Assembly (NCBI GenBank): GCA_026400555.1
Contig: JAPLOW010000047.1
Location: forward strand, 1-33,277
Reading direction: 5' to 3'
DNA: 33,277 nt
Source: Hyphomicrobiales bacterium
GTDB lineage: Bacteria; Pseudomonadota; Alphaproteobacteria; Rhizobiales; Beijerinckiaceae
Both the position numbers and the translations under genes were made by a program. Positions 16,576 through 26,764 of the stretch are shown here, piece after piece. The number at the start of each line of letters is the position of its first letter. Position 1 is the stretch's first letter. A model generated the notes under the pieces. It had not been told where the DNA came from. It saw nothing but the letters and a program-made list of their open reading frames with translations, and did not search any database.

Positions 16576-18339
16576 ATGAACAATATCGTAAAGGCCATGG
16601 GCGCCGTTTCGTTGGTGGCGATCGCCATGGCTTGCGCCGCGCCGACGCCGGCCGAAGCGCAGGATCTCAGACAGGTTCCGCGCAACCGCACCTTCGTCAC
16701 CCAGGGTTGGGACTTCTACAACCAGGTCCAGTCGCCGTCGAACCTGAGCCCTTACAACGGCGTTCTGCTGAACCAGCGGCAGGTGTTGCACTACACGGTG
16801 ACCGAGCCACTCTTCTTCACCAACCACATCCGGAACGAGTTGATCCCCTGGCAGGAGGAGCGGATGGAGACCAGCGCGGACTTCCGCGAGGTGACCATTA
16901 CGCTCAGGCCCAATGTCCGCTGGGCTGACGGCCGGCCGCTGACGTCGGCTGATCTGGTCTTCACCTTCGACACGCTGAGGGCGAACGCCCCCGAGATGGC
17001 TTTGTCCGGAGCGATGCGCGAATGGGTCGAGAGCGCGACCGCGCGTGACGAGCGGACCGTCGTCGTCCGGCTGACCAAGCCTGGCCCCCGCTGGGCGCAG
17101 GACATGCTCGCCACAGGGCAGGTAACGCGTTTCGTGGTGCTGCCGAAGCATGTGTGGGAGGGCAAGGATCCCAAGACCTTCGGCAATTTTGATCTCGCCC
17201 AGGGATGGCCGCTGGGAACCGGGCCCTACCGGGTGGTCCGCAGCGACGCGAATTCGATGGTCATGGACCGGCTCGACCGCTGGTGGGCGATCGACGCCGG
17301 TCTTGTCCAGGCCTTGCCTGCGCCTGAGCGCGTCATCTACCGGCCGGCCACTGCCGATGCGATGGCGCAGCTGTACACCGCCAACGAAATCGACGCCGGC
17401 CGTTCCATCCAGGTTGGCGCCTTCGAAGCGGCCCGTGCGCGCAACCCTAATCTCATCTCCTGGAACCGGCAGGGGCCTGTGTGGGGCGTTCCGTCCGGCT
17501 GCACGCACCGGCTCGCCTTCAACAATCAATCCCCACCTTTCGACCGCGCCGACGTGCGCCGTGCGATTGCGACCATCATCGACCGTAACCAGATCGCCGA
17601 CCTTGCCTGGGAGGGCTCGGCGCCGACCACCCTCGCGCCCTTCTCGTCCTATCCGGGCATGCAGGCCTACGTAACCCAGATGGACGCTCAGATACGCCAG
17701 GCCGCCGGCAAAACCGACCCACGCCAGGCGGAGCAGATGCTCACGGCGTCCGGCTTCAGCCGCGGGCCCGACCAGAAATGGCGACTGCCGGATGGCCAGC
17801 CCTGGCAGGTCACCATCAACACCCAGCAAGGCGAACCCATCGCGCCGGTCGTCGCGCGCCAGTTGCAGTCGGCCGGGATCGACGCGGTGTTCCGGCCGCT
17901 TGCCGACGCTCAGTATTTCGACGCCATGGCAAGCGGGTCCTACGCAGCGGTGGTCGGCGTGCACTGCGGCAGCCTGTACGATCCCTGGCAGACTCTCGAG
18001 CACTTCCACTCGAAATACGCTCCGAACGCAGGCGCCCGCGCCCCGAACCTGCGCGCCATCACCCGCTACCGCAATCCGGAACTGGACGCGCTGCTCGAGA
18101 GGATGGAGGCCATGCGGCCTTCGCCGACGAACGCGGCCTATGTTGACCTCGTACGCCAGGCGACGGCCATTGTGATGCGCGACATGCCGCAGATATCCCT
18201 CACCGAGGAGGTTCACACCATGGCGATGAACAGCACCCACTGGACTGGCTGGCCAACGGCCGCCGACCCCTATGTCGCACCCTTCGTGCCATGGGACGGC
18301 TATGCGCTGATCGTCCATCGGCTGCGCCCGCGTTCGTGA
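16576..18339 (+). CDS. Dpp/Opp-type (family 5) extracellular solute-binding protein
   Basis: 587 residues from the ATG at 16576, preceded by GGGGAGGATAACC; an in-frame ATG at 16561 overlaps that ribosome site. Signal peptide with likely cleavage AEA before Q29 (a Cys at 20 makes a lipoprotein less likely but possible). Family 5 hallmarks: TVTEPLFF, LRPNVRWADGRPLTSADLVFTFD, GTGPYRVVRSDANSMVMDR, LAFNNQSPPFDRADVRRAIATIIDRNQI. Members carry peptides, nickel, opines and also plant-type oligosaccharides. First gene of the nine-gene operon, 4 bases before the dehydratase; the context points to a sugar or glycoside, not a peptide. Confidence 0.9.
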   Translation: MNNIVKAMGAVSLVAIAMACAAPTPAEAQDLRQVPRNRTFVTQGWDFYNQVQSPSNLSPYNGVLLNQRQVLHYTVTEPLFFTNHIRNELIPWQEERMETSADFREVTITLRPNVRWADGRPLTSADLVFTFDTLRANAPEMALSGAMREWVESATARDERTVVVRLTKPGPRWAQDMLATGQVTRFVVLPKHVWEGKDPKTFGNFDLAQGWPLGTGPYRVVRSDANSMVMDRLDRWWAIDAGLVQALPAPERVIYRPATADAMAQLYTANEIDAGRSIQVGAFEAARARNPNLISWNRQGPVWGVPSGCTHRLAFNNQSPPFDRADVRRAIATIIDRNQIADLAWEGSAPTTLAPFSSYPGMQAYVTQMDAQIRQAAGKTDPRQAEQMLTASGFSRGPDQKWRLPDGQPWQVTINTQQGEPIAPVVARQLQSAGIDAVFRPLADAQYFDAMASGSYAAVVGVHCGSLYDPWQTLEHFHSKYAPNAGARAPNLRAITRYRNPELDALLERMEAMRPSPTNAAYVDLVRQATAIVMRDMPQISLTEEVHTMAMNSTHWTGWPTAADPYVAPFVPWDGYALIVHRLRPRS

Positions 18340-18343
18340 TCCG

Positions 18344-19516
18344 ATGCTGACCATAGAACGGATTGAGGCCTTCGCGATCAGGAGCGACATCGCATCGGGC
18401 CCAGGTCACACGCCCGCGCGGCGCGCGCCCTGGCTGGCCGGAGCCGAGATCGCCGCCCCGCTCGCCCGGCACGCGCGCTTCAAGCGGGATCGTACGGTCT
18501 GGCGTCCCAAATGGCCGGCGGTTGGCTGCCTGGTCACGGCCAGCGACGGCAGTTGGGGCTTTGGCGTCAGCCGCTATGGCAGCCCCGTCATCGCCATCGT
18601 CAATGAGCATTTTGGCCCGCTGCTCATCGGCGAGCCTGCGCTTGCGACGGAGCGGCTCTGGGACATGACAACCCGCTTCGCATCGCCCTATGGCGCGGGC
18701 GGGCTGTCCGCCTATGCGACAAGCGCGATCGACCTCGCCCTGTGGGACCTCAAGGGCAAGGTGCTGAAGCGGCCCGTCTACGAGCTGATCGGAGGTCCGT
18801 CGCGCAGCCATGTCGAGTGCTACGCCACCGGCAACGACACCGACTGGCACATGGAGCTGGGCTTCAGGGCGACCAAGCTGGCCTGCCCTCATGGCCCCGC
18901 TGACGGGCTGGAGGGGCTCGATGCCAACGAGGCGCTGTTCGCCAAGGCGCGCGAGCTGGTGGGGCCTCAGGTCGAGATCATGCTTGACTGCTGGATGTCG
19001 ATGGACGTGGAATATGTGGTCAGGCTGGCCCAGCGCCTCGCGCGCTACGAGCCGCGCTGGATCGAGGACAGCCTCAACCCGGATGATTTGGACGGCTTTG
19101 AGGCGCTGCGGCGCAGGCTTCCGGGGGTCGGCCTCGCCGGGGGCGAGCATTGGTATGTGCCGCAGACTTTCCTGCATGCGGCGAGCCGCCGGCTCCTTGA
19201 TGTACTCCAGCCGGATATCGGCTGGGCGGGGGGGCTCACTGGCCTGCTGCGGATTGCGGCGATTGCCGACGCGGCCGGGATCGCGGTGATCCCCCATGCC
19301 GGCATGAACACACCCTATGGGCAGCATTTCGGCCTGGCCGTCCCGGGAAGTCATATGGGAGAATTCTTTCTCGGCAGCGGCGTTGGGGTGCCGCTGGACG
19401 AAACCAAGCTGTTTCCAGGCCAAGGTGTTCCCGTCGACGGAAAAGTCACCGTCTCGGACGCCCCCGGCTTCGGTCTTGGCGTCGATCTGGACGGAATCGC
19501 CCGCATGAAGGCCTGA
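18344..19516 (+). CDS. Enolase-superfamily sugar-acid dehydratase, L-rhamnonate-dehydratase-like
   Basis: 390 residues. Mandelate-racemase-type barrel with metal ligands D215 (MLDCWMSMD), E241 (WIEDSL) and E268 (GGEHW), and the catalytic His-Asp dyad H318 (IPHAG) with D291 (QPDIGWAGGLTG). CYATGNDTDWHMELGFRATKLACPHGP and LDCWMS resemble L-rhamnonate dehydratase, which converts the aldonate to 2-keto-3-deoxyrhamnonate. The N-terminal specificity loops (residues 15-55) are much less alike, so the true substrate could be another 6-deoxy or acid sugar. It sits inside a transport operon with lactonase, dehydrogenase and mutarotase genes, supporting a non-phosphorylative pathway. Confidence 0.85.
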   Translation: MLTIERIEAFAIRSDIASGPGHTPARRAPWLAGAEIAAPLARHARFKRDRTVWRPKWPAVGCLVTASDGSWGFGVSRYGSPVIAIVNEHFGPLLIGEPALATERLWDMTTRFASPYGAGGLSAYATSAIDLALWDLKGKVLKRPVYELIGGPSRSHVECYATGNDTDWHMELGFRATKLACPHGPADGLEGLDANEALFAKARELVGPQVEIMLDCWMSMDVEYVVRLAQRLARYEPRWIEDSLNPDDLDGFEALRRRLPGVGLAGGEHWYVPQTFLHAASRRLLDVLQPDIGWAGGLTGLLRIAAIADAAGIAVIPHAGMNTPYGQHFGLAVPGSHMGEFFLGSGVGVPLDETKLFPGQGVPVDGKVTVSDAPGFGLGVDLDGIARMKA

Positions 19517-19520
19517 GCGA

Positions 19521-20515
19521 ATGTGGGCGTACGTCGCTAACCGGATCGGGCTCGCGGCGGTGGTGGTCCTCATCGCGTTGAGCGTCAACTTCGCGATTCC
19601 CAGAATCATGCCTGGCGATCCGGTGGAGCAGCAACTCGCCGCCATCTCGGCGGCCGGCGGTCAGACCGGCGACATGGCCGAGGCCGCCAAGGCGCTGCGC
19701 CAGCGCTTCCAGCTGGACCGTCCGATCTGGGAGCAATACCTCGGCTATCTCTGGAACGTGGCCCGCGCCGATCTTGGCGTCTCGGTCGCCAATTATCCGC
19801 AGCGTGTCTCGGAGATCGTGCTTTCGGGGCTGCCCTGGACTGTGGGCCTGCTGGGCCTTTCGACGTTGATCAGCTTCGGGCTGGGCACGTTGACCGGGGC
19901 GCTCATGGCCTGGCCTTCGGCGCCGCGGGCCTTGCGGCTCCTCGCGCTGCCACTGGTGCTTGTCTCCGCGATCCCCTATTTCGTCATCGGCCTTGTCTTG
20001 CTGGCCCTGCTCGGCATTGTCTGGCCGATTCTGCCCGTTGCTGGCGGCTATCCGTTCGGGCAGGTCATGAACGCCGACTTGCCGACAGCGCTCGGTGTTC
20101 TCAAGCACGGAATACTGCCCGCCTTGTCAATCGTGCTCGCCTCGCTCGGCGCCTGGGCGCTGGCCATGCGCGGCATGGTCGTGAGCGTGCTCGGCGAGGA
20201 CTACATGATGCTGGCGGAGGCAAAGGGGCTGACCGAGCGCAGAATCTTCCTGGCCTATGGCGTGCGAAACGCGCTTCTGCCGCAATTCACACAGCTCGCG
20301 CTCAAGCTGGGCGCCTTGGTGTCGGGCGCGATCCTGGTCGAGGTGATCTTCGCCTATCCCGGGATCGGCTATAAACTCTACGTGGCCATCGGGCAGAAGG
20401 ACGTGTTTGTCGTTCAGGGCATCGTTCTCCTGCTCTCGCTCTCGATCGCGGCGGCGATGCTGATCCTGGACCTCTTCTATCCTCTGATCGACCCGCGCGT
20501 GGCGGCGCGTTCATC

Positions 20516-20519
<4 letters not shown>
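19521..20519 (+). CDS. Dpp/Opp-type ABC transporter permease (DppB-like)
   Basis: 332 residues, six TM helices. The opening VANRIGLAAVVVLIALSVNFAIPRIMPGDPVEQQ is typical of DppB/OppB subunits, as is the EAA loop DYMMLAEAKGLTERRIFLAYGVRNALLPQ. ATGA overlap with the next permease gene. Forms the import channel with the DppC-like subunit. Confidence 0.92.
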
Positions 20520-21357
<838 letters not shown>

Positions 21358-21361
<4 letters not shown>

Positions 21362-22323
21362 GCCGCCACGCACTCAGCGTGAGGAGCCTCACGGTCGAGT
21401 TCGCCACGGCGCGAGGGCAGGCGCGGGCGGTGGACGAGGTGTCGTTCGACCTCGTCCCTGGCGAGCGCCTCGGTCTGGTCGGGGAGTCTGGCTCGGGCAA
21501 GACCACCACGGCGCTGAGCCTGCTCAGGCTCATCCGCCCGCCTGGCCGTATTGTCGGTGGCGAGATCCGCATCGCCGGCGCGGACGTGCTGGCCGCGTCG
21601 CCTGAGGAGCTGCGCCGGATGCGCGCGGCACGCATCGCCCTCGTGCCCCAGGGGGCGATGAGTGCGCTGAACCCGGTGCTGACCTGCGGTGCGCAATTCG
21701 AGGACCTTTTTGCCGCTCATGGCGAGCGCGGCGGCGCGGCTCGCATTGCAGCCCTGCTCGCATCGGTCGGGCTCGAGCCGCAGGTCGCCGGGTTCTTTCC
21801 GCACCAGCTCTCCGGGGGCATGAAGCAGCGCGTGTGCATCGCGCTCGCGGTCGCGCTCAGGCCCAGCGTGATCGTGGCCGACGAGCCCACGAGTGCGCTT
21901 GACGTCATCGTCCAGCGGCAGGTGCTCAGGACGCTCGTGAAGGCCCAGAAGGAGGCGGGTGCGGCGATCGTGATGGTCGGCCACGACATGGGCCTGATGG
22001 CGCAGTTCGCGCATCGCATCGGTGTGATGTACGCCGGCCGCCTCGTCGAGATCGCCCCGGTCCGGGACATCTTCGCCGATCCGCGCCATCCCTACACCCG
22101 GGCGCTGATCGAGAGCCTGCCGGACCTCGAGCGGCGCGGGGAGTTCCGTGGCCTGTCGGGTCTGCCGCCCTCGCTGCTTGATTTGCCCCCCGGATGCGCC
22201 TTCGCACCGCGCTGCCCCCGTGTCGTGGAGCGCTGCCGGGTGGAGCGGCCCGGACCAACGCTCCTCGCTGGAGGTCGCGAGGCGAGGTGCCATTTCGCGG
22301 CGGAACCGGTCCATGCCGGTTGA
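21358..22323 (+). CDS. Dpp/Opp-type ABC ATPase (DppD-like)
   Basis: 321 residues from the ATG at 21358 (MSRHALSVRSLTVEF), chosen for the ATGA overlap; the longer frame upstream is a shadow inside the permease gene. Walker A GESGSGKT (42-49), signature LSGGMKQR, Walker B VIVADEPTSALD and the family's C-terminal Cys-rich element (PPGCAFAPRCPRVVERC), which in relatives coordinates an iron-sulfur cluster. It should form a heterodimer with the next ATPase. Confidence 0.92.
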
Positions 22324-23131
22324 ACTACGGGGCGCACGGGTGGAGTTCGGCGGTGGCCTCTTTGGTGGCCCGCGCAAGGCCGCGCTCGTGGGCGTCGACC
22401 TCGCCTTGCCCGCCGAGGAGCCGCGCATCATCGCGGTGGTGGGCGAGAGCGGTAGCGGCAAGACCACCCTGACCCGCCTTCTGCTCGGGCTGCTCAGGCC
22501 GACCGCCGGAAGCGCCCTGTGGCGGGGCCGTGAGCTTTCGAGCTTGGGCGGCGAGGATTGGCGAGCCTATCGGCGCGAGGTCCAGGCCGTGTTCCAGGAC
22601 CCGTTCGGTTCCTTCAATCCGGTCTACCGCGTCGATCGGATGCTGGTCCTGCCGGCACTGACATTCGGGCTGGCGCGCGACGAGCAGGAGGCCCGGGCGC
22701 TGGCCACGACGGCGCCGGCTGCCGTGGGACTGAGGCCTGCCGATACGCTGGGCCGATTTCCACACCAGCTGAGCGGAGGCCAGCGGCAGCGCCTGATGGT
22801 GGCGCGCGCCGTGATGCTGCGGCCGCGCGTGCTCGTGGCCGATGAGCCGGTCTCGATGGTGGACGCCTCCTTGCGCGCCGCCATTCTGGAAAGCCTCTGG
22901 CAGCTCACGCGCGAGGCCGGGCTTTCACTTGTGTATATTACCCACGACCTCGCCACCGCCTATGCCATCGCCGATGAGATTCTTGTCATGCGGCATGGCG
23001 AGGTTGTCGAGCGCGGGGACGCTGTTGCAGTGATCCGGCGGCCGAGCCATCCTTACACCCGCGAGCTGATCGCGGCGCTGCCGCCGCCGGACCCAACAGT
23101 GGATTGGGGACTTGAGAAGGCCGAGGAATGA
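22313..23131 (+). CDS. Dpp/Opp-type ABC ATPase (DppF-like)
   Basis: 272 residues from the ATG at 22313 (MPVELRGARVEF), overlapping the preceding gene by 11 bases. Walker A GESGSGKT, VFQDPFGSFNP, signature LSGGQRQR, Walker B VLVADEPVSMVD and switch YITHD are intact. It is short for a DppF (usually above 300) and stops soon after HPYTRELIAALPPPDP, lacking the Cys-rich tail its partner keeps. Confidence 0.9.
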   Translation: MPVELRGARVEFGGGLFGGPRKAALVGVDLALPAEEPRIIAVVGESGSGKTTLTRLLLGLLRPTAGSALWRGRELSSLGGEDWRAYRREVQAVFQDPFGSFNPVYRVDRMLVLPALTFGLARDEQEARALATTAPAAVGLRPADTLGRFPHQLSGGQRQRLMVARAVMLRPRVLVADEPVSMVDASLRAAILESLWQLTREAGLSLVYITHDLATAYAIADEILVMRHGEVVERGDAVAVIRRPSHPYTRELIAALPPPDPTVDWGLEKAEE

Positions 23132-23955
23132 TCGTCGACGCTCATTGCCACGCCTGGCATGCCTGGCCCTACGAGCCGGCAGTCCCAGACCCCCGGCGCG
23201 GCTCGGCGCCGAACCTGCTCTGGGAGATGGACCGGGCGGGCGTCGCAAGGGCTGTGGTGGTCTGCGCCTCGATCGGCCCGAACCTCGACAATGCGAGCGA
23301 CGTGACGGCCGAGGCCGGGCGCGCGGGAGGACGTCTGATCCCCTTTGTCGACGTCGATTGCCGATGGAGCCCCACCCATTTGCGGCCCGGAGCCGCTGGC
23401 CGGCTGGAGGCTGCGCTGGCCCGGTTTGAACCAGCCGGCGTCACCTTCTACCTGAAGGAGGACGGCCCGGCCGATTGGCTGACCTCGGACGAGGGGCAGG
23501 CCTTCCTCGCGGTTCTGGCCGGGCGGCGAATGGCGTTGAGTCTCGCCTGCGGACCCTCCCAGTCGACCCTGGTGCAGGAGATGGCCCGGCGCAACCCCGG
23601 CCTGCCGATCCTGGTCCACCATCTTTGGCGTGTGCGCGCCGGCGACCGGGAGGCCCTGTCGGCAGCCGTTCAGGCGGCGGCCCAGCCAAATATTCACGTG
23701 AAGCTGAGCGGCTTCGGCTACGGCGTGGAGGAGGGCTGGGATTTCCCGTTGCGGGCGATGCGCGAGGTCGTCGAGGCGTTGATCGCGGCCTATGGCCCGC
23801 GCCGCCTTCTGTGGGGGTCCGACTGGCCTGTCTCCCAGCGTTTCATGACCTATCGCCAGAGCCTGGAGATCGTCCGACGGCTCGATCCCACACTCGGCAA
23901 GATGGAGATGCAGGCGATCATGGGCGGCAACATCTTGCGGATCCTGGAGGGCTGA
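23128..23955 (+). CDS. Amidohydrolase-family protein, probable sugar lactonase
   Basis: 275 residues, amidohydrolase 2 type (the group holding L-fucono- and L-rhamnono-lactonases). Metal-site features: DAHCH with H6 and H8, LVHHLW with H164/H165, and D232 in LLWGSDWPV; the terminal GGNILRIL is also typical. In the pathway it would open the aldono-lactone made by the dehydrogenase to give the acid used by the dehydratase. The start overlaps the previous stop (ATGA). Function is inferred from family and context. Confidence 0.8.
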   Translation: MIVDAHCHAWHAWPYEPAVPDPRRGSAPNLLWEMDRAGVARAVVVCASIGPNLDNASDVTAEAGRAGGRLIPFVDVDCRWSPTHLRPGAAGRLEAALARFEPAGVTFYLKEDGPADWLTSDEGQAFLAVLAGRRMALSLACGPSQSTLVQEMARRNPGLPILVHHLWRVRAGDREALSAAVQAAAQPNIHVKLSGFGYGVEEGWDFPLRAMREVVEALIAAYGPRRLLWGSDWPVSQRFMTYRQSLEIVRRLDPTLGKMEMQAIMGGNILRILEG

Positions 23956-23956
23956 G

Positions 23957-25006
23957 ATGGCGAAGCTGAAGGCGGCGGTGATCGGAGCCGGCTGGTACGC
24001 CGCCGAAAACCATATCCCCATCCTCGCTGCGCGCGCGGACGTGGTGCTTGATGGGGTCTGCCGGCTTGGCCGTGTGGAACTCGCGCGCGTCCGGGACGCG
24101 TTCTGCTTTGCCTTCGCCTCGGAAGATCATCGCGAGGTGCTGGCGCGCAAGCCCGACATCGCGGTGGTCGCCTCTCCCCACGGGCTCCATTTCGAGCACG
24201 CCATGGCCGCGCTGGAGGCCGGCGCGCATGTGCTGATCGAGAAGCCGATGACGATCGAGCCAGACCAGGCATGGGCGCTGGTCGACCGCGCCCGCATGCT
24301 CGGCCTGCACCTGGTGGTGGCCAACGGATTTCACTACCTGCCGCATCTGCCGGCGGTTCGGGCGATGCTGCGCGAGGGTCGCCTCGGACCGATCGAGCAT
24401 GTCCTGTGTACGTTCATTTCGGCAACCCGGCCCGTCTTTGAGGGAACGGTCGGGTTCAAACGCTGGGAGACGAGCTTCTTCCGCCCCGCGCTCTCCACCT
24501 GGCAGGACCCCGCGCAGGGCGGTGGATTCGCCTATGGCCAGCTGTCGCACTCGGTCGCGCTCGCGCTGTGGCTGACCGGCCTGAGGCCTGCTTCGGTGTC
24601 CGCGCAGACCCAGACGCGAGGAGGCGTTGACCTGGCCTCGGCGGCGGCCATCGCTTTTGAGAACGGCGCCGTCGGCGCTTTTAGCGGCGCGCCGGGCATG
24701 CCTGAAGGGAGGCGTGGCCTGATGCGGCTGGTCATCGTGGGCGCCGAGGGCATGATGGAGATCGAACTGGACCGCGACCACTGCAAATGGCGTCGCCATG
24801 ATGGCGAGGAGGGATCGCTGCCGCTTGCCCCCGACGAATGGGCCTATCATTGCCGCGGACCGGTCCACGCCCTTGTGGATCTGGCCCAAGGGCGCGGCGA
24901 TAACCTTTCTCCCGGCGAGACAGGGGCAGCGACGGTGGCCGTGATCCAGGCCCTGCTGGAGTCCGCTCGCGGCGGAGGCCGCCCGGTCCCGATCGAAAGG
25001 TCCTGA
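23957..25006 (+). CDS. Gfo/Idh/MocA-family oxidoreductase, probable sugar 1-dehydrogenase
   Basis: 349 residues. N-terminal Rossmann fold (AAVIGAGWYA, 6-15) and the family's EKP motif at 95-97 (K96 catalytic), with GGGFAYGQLSHSV giving the usual His (H198). After the second beta strand the residue pair is C-R with no Asp, which argues for NADP over NAD. Likely oxidises the sugar to its lactone. It starts one base after the lactonase stop and is followed after two bases by the mutarotase gene. Confidence 0.82.
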   Translation: MAKLKAAVIGAGWYAAENHIPILAARADVVLDGVCRLGRVELARVRDAFCFAFASEDHREVLARKPDIAVVASPHGLHFEHAMAALEAGAHVLIEKPMTIEPDQAWALVDRARMLGLHLVVANGFHYLPHLPAVRAMLREGRLGPIEHVLCTFISATRPVFEGTVGFKRWETSFFRPALSTWQDPAQGGGFAYGQLSHSVALALWLTGLRPASVSAQTQTRGGVDLASAAAIAFENGAVGAFSGAPGMPEGRRGLMRLVIVGAEGMMEIELDRDHCKWRRHDGEEGSLPLAPDEWAYHCRGPVHALVDLAQGRGDNLSPGETGAATVAVIQALLESARGGGRPVPIERS

Positions 25007-25008
25007 GC

Positions 25009-25338
25009 ATGGCCGGGGACGCGATCGAGATCCGTGCATTTTGTCTGCGCCTCAAATCCGGCGCCGAGGCCGAGTACAAGCGCCGCCACGACAGTTTGTG
25101 GCCGCAGATGAGGGCTGCGCTTCTGGAGGCGGGAGTGCTGTCCTACGATATCCACCTGCTGTGCTCCCAGGGTCTGCTCTTCGCGCAGATGACCCTGCGA
25201 GCCGGTCATACGCTGGACAGCCGACCGGAGCCGGACGTTATCTTGCGCTGGCGCGCCTACATGGCGGACATTCTTGATCAGCAGGGAGACGGGCCGGTGC
25301 GCTTGCCTCTGGAACCGATGTTCAGCCTGAGGCCGTGA
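25009..25338 (+). CDS. RhaM-type L-rhamnose mutarotase
   Basis: 109 residues, single dimeric ferredoxin-like domain. The catalytic-type His lies in KRRHDSLWPQM (H27; H22 in Escherichia coli RhaM), with the SYDIHL strand and WRAYMADIL helix of the family. It interconverts the alpha and beta anomers of the imported sugar, supplying the anomer used by the dehydrogenase. Last gene of the operon. Its presence is the best evidence that the substrate is L-rhamnose or a similar deoxy-sugar. Confidence 0.88.
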   Translation: MAGDAIEIRAFCLRLKSGAEAEYKRRHDSLWPQMRAALLEAGVLSYDIHLLCSQGLLFAQMTLRAGHTLDSRPEPDVILRWRAYMADILDQQGDGPVRLPLEPMFSLRP

Positions 25339-25494
25339 CGGCTCGCACAGCGCCGCCGAACGCGTCGGCACTGATGAACAGAATCGGCCCTGAACTCATG
25401 CCCGAACCGTCTTTGCTGCATATGCCACCTCCGGCTTCATGAAACACCCACTCTCGGTGTCCACAAACCGGCGGCAGGCCAAAACAACGGCTCA

Positions 25495-25528
25495 ACCCTT
25501 GACCCAATCGAGCCGTCCACACATGACA
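25495..25528 (+). repeat. Split 34-bp element, copy B
   Basis: ACCCTTGACCC, six bases differing from copy A in five positions, then GCCGTCCACACATGACA, identical to copy A at 15411-15444. It ends 39 bases before the preferred start of the photolyase-like gene. Here it is also overlapped by an inverted repeat ACGGCTC (25487-25493) / GAGCCGT (25510-25516). Confidence 0.6.
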
Positions 25529-25567
25529 CTGCCATTTCACAGGTGCATGACGGGTGACGCTCTTCCC

Positions 25568-26764
25568 ATGATCGAATCAACCTTTCCCCCGTCACGAGAG
25601 ATGGCGCTCGCTCGGCTTGCCCAATTCGTTCCGGGTGCGGGTCGACGATATGAACAAGGTCGCAACACGGACGCAGGACCGGATCAACCGAGTGCCGTCT
25701 CCAGGCTTTCTGCCTATCTGCGTTATCGCCTGATCACAGAGCATGAGGTCATCGCGCAGGTGCTGGCTCACCATACATTGCGTGATGCCGAGAAGTTTGT
25801 GCAGGAGGTGCTGTGGCGGACCTACTGGAAAGGCTGGCTGGAACTGCGCCCGTCGGTCTGGCGGCGCTTTCTGGACGAACGTGACCGCCAGCAAGAGGAC
25901 TTTCCCGCCGGTCACGCGATCATCACCGCCGAGAAAGGCCAAACCGGTATCGAGGGTTTCGACGATTGGGCGCGGGAGCTTGTCGAAACGGGTTACCTGC
26001 ACAATCACGCGAGGATGTGGTTCGCTTCCATCTGGATCTTCACCCTTCGCCTGCCCTGGGCTTTGGGCGCAGACTTCTTCTTGCGCCACCTGATCGACGC
26101 GGACACCGCCAGCAACACCTTGTCCTGGCGCTGGGTCGCAGGATTGCAGACCGTGGGAAAGACCTATTTGGCGACAACCGACAATATTGCGCGCCATACC
26201 AATGGACGCTTTGCTCCCAAGGGTCTCGCACGTGAAGCCGTTGCGCTGACGGAGGCCCCGATTGGGGCCATACGCGGCTTGGCGGAACAGGCCTGCCTTG
26301 ATCCGGCGCGGCCTTCAGCCTTGCTCCTCACCCACGAAGACATGCATGCGGAGTCCGCTTTTGCTGACGCCCAAAAGTTCAGTGCAGCCATCGTCGCCAT
26401 AGATCCTGGCTTGTTGTGGGGCGATGGTGCCCGCAGATTCGCGGGTGATGCCGGCGCGGATATCGCAACACGCGCAGCATCCCATTTTGGGTGTGGCACC
26501 AAACGGGTTGGCCAGTTCGACGCACAGACGCTGATCACGGCGTCCCAGACCGCGGGGGTCAGGCAGATCGTGACACCCTATGCACCGGTTGGTCCTGTGG
26601 CGGATGCGCTGGCGCAGCTTGCTCCGGTCCTGGCGCGCGAGGGTATTGCCCTGACCCAGATGCGCCGCCCATGGGACAGCGCCTTCTGGCCTCATGCAAC
26701 CAGGGGTTTCTTTTCGTTCAAGGAGCGGATTCCCGCCATTCTGCAGGAGCGCGGGCTGGCATGA
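25568..26764 (+). CDS. Photolyase/cryptochrome-family protein with FAD domain first and Rossmann-like domain last
   Basis: 398 residues from the ATG at 25568 (MIESTFPPSREMALARL); in-frame ATGs at 25439, 25523 and 25547 precede it but the earlier ones run into the 34-bp element. Residues about 1-230 match the photolyase FAD-binding helical domain: FPPSREMALARL, YLRYRLITEHEV, KFVQEVLWRTYWKGW, GFDDWARELVETGYLHNHARMWFAS and LSWRWVAGLQTVGKTYLATTDNI. Residues about 240-398 look like an alpha/beta domain (SALLLTHEDMHAE, AAIVAIDP, VRQIVTPYAPVGPV, RRPWDSAFWPHATRGFFSFKERIP). In ordinary photolyases the alpha/beta domain comes first. Flavin-dependent DNA repair or light sensing is expected. The stop overlaps the next photolyase gene. 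Confidence 0.82.
   Translation: MIESTFPPSREMALARLAQFVPGAGRRYEQGRNTDAGPDQPSAVSRLSAYLRYRLITEHEVIAQVLAHHTLRDAEKFVQEVLWRTYWKGWLELRPSVWRRFLDERDRQQEDFPAGHAIITAEKGQTGIEGFDDWARELVETGYLHNHARMWFASIWIFTLRLPWALGADFFLRHLIDADTASNTLSWRWVAGLQTVGKTYLATTDNIARHTNGRFAPKGLAREAVALTEAPIGAIRGLAEQACLDPARPSALLLTHEDMHAESAFADAQKFSAAIVAIDPGLLWGDGARRFAGDAGADIATRAASHFGCGTKRVGQFDAQTLITASQTAGVRQIVTPYAPVGPVADALAQLAPVLAREGIALTQMRRPWDSAFWPHATRGFFSFKERIPAILQERGLA

Noticed and set aside
16543-18390. 615-codon minus-strand frame opposite the family 5 binding protein
   Set aside because: The plus-strand product has a signal peptide and family motifs throughout; the minus frame has neither and is a GC shadow.
25332-25342. Hairpin GCCG-TGA-CGGC around the rhaM stop
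   Set aside because: Four base pairs with a three-base loop are too weak in this GC-rich DNA to call a terminator.
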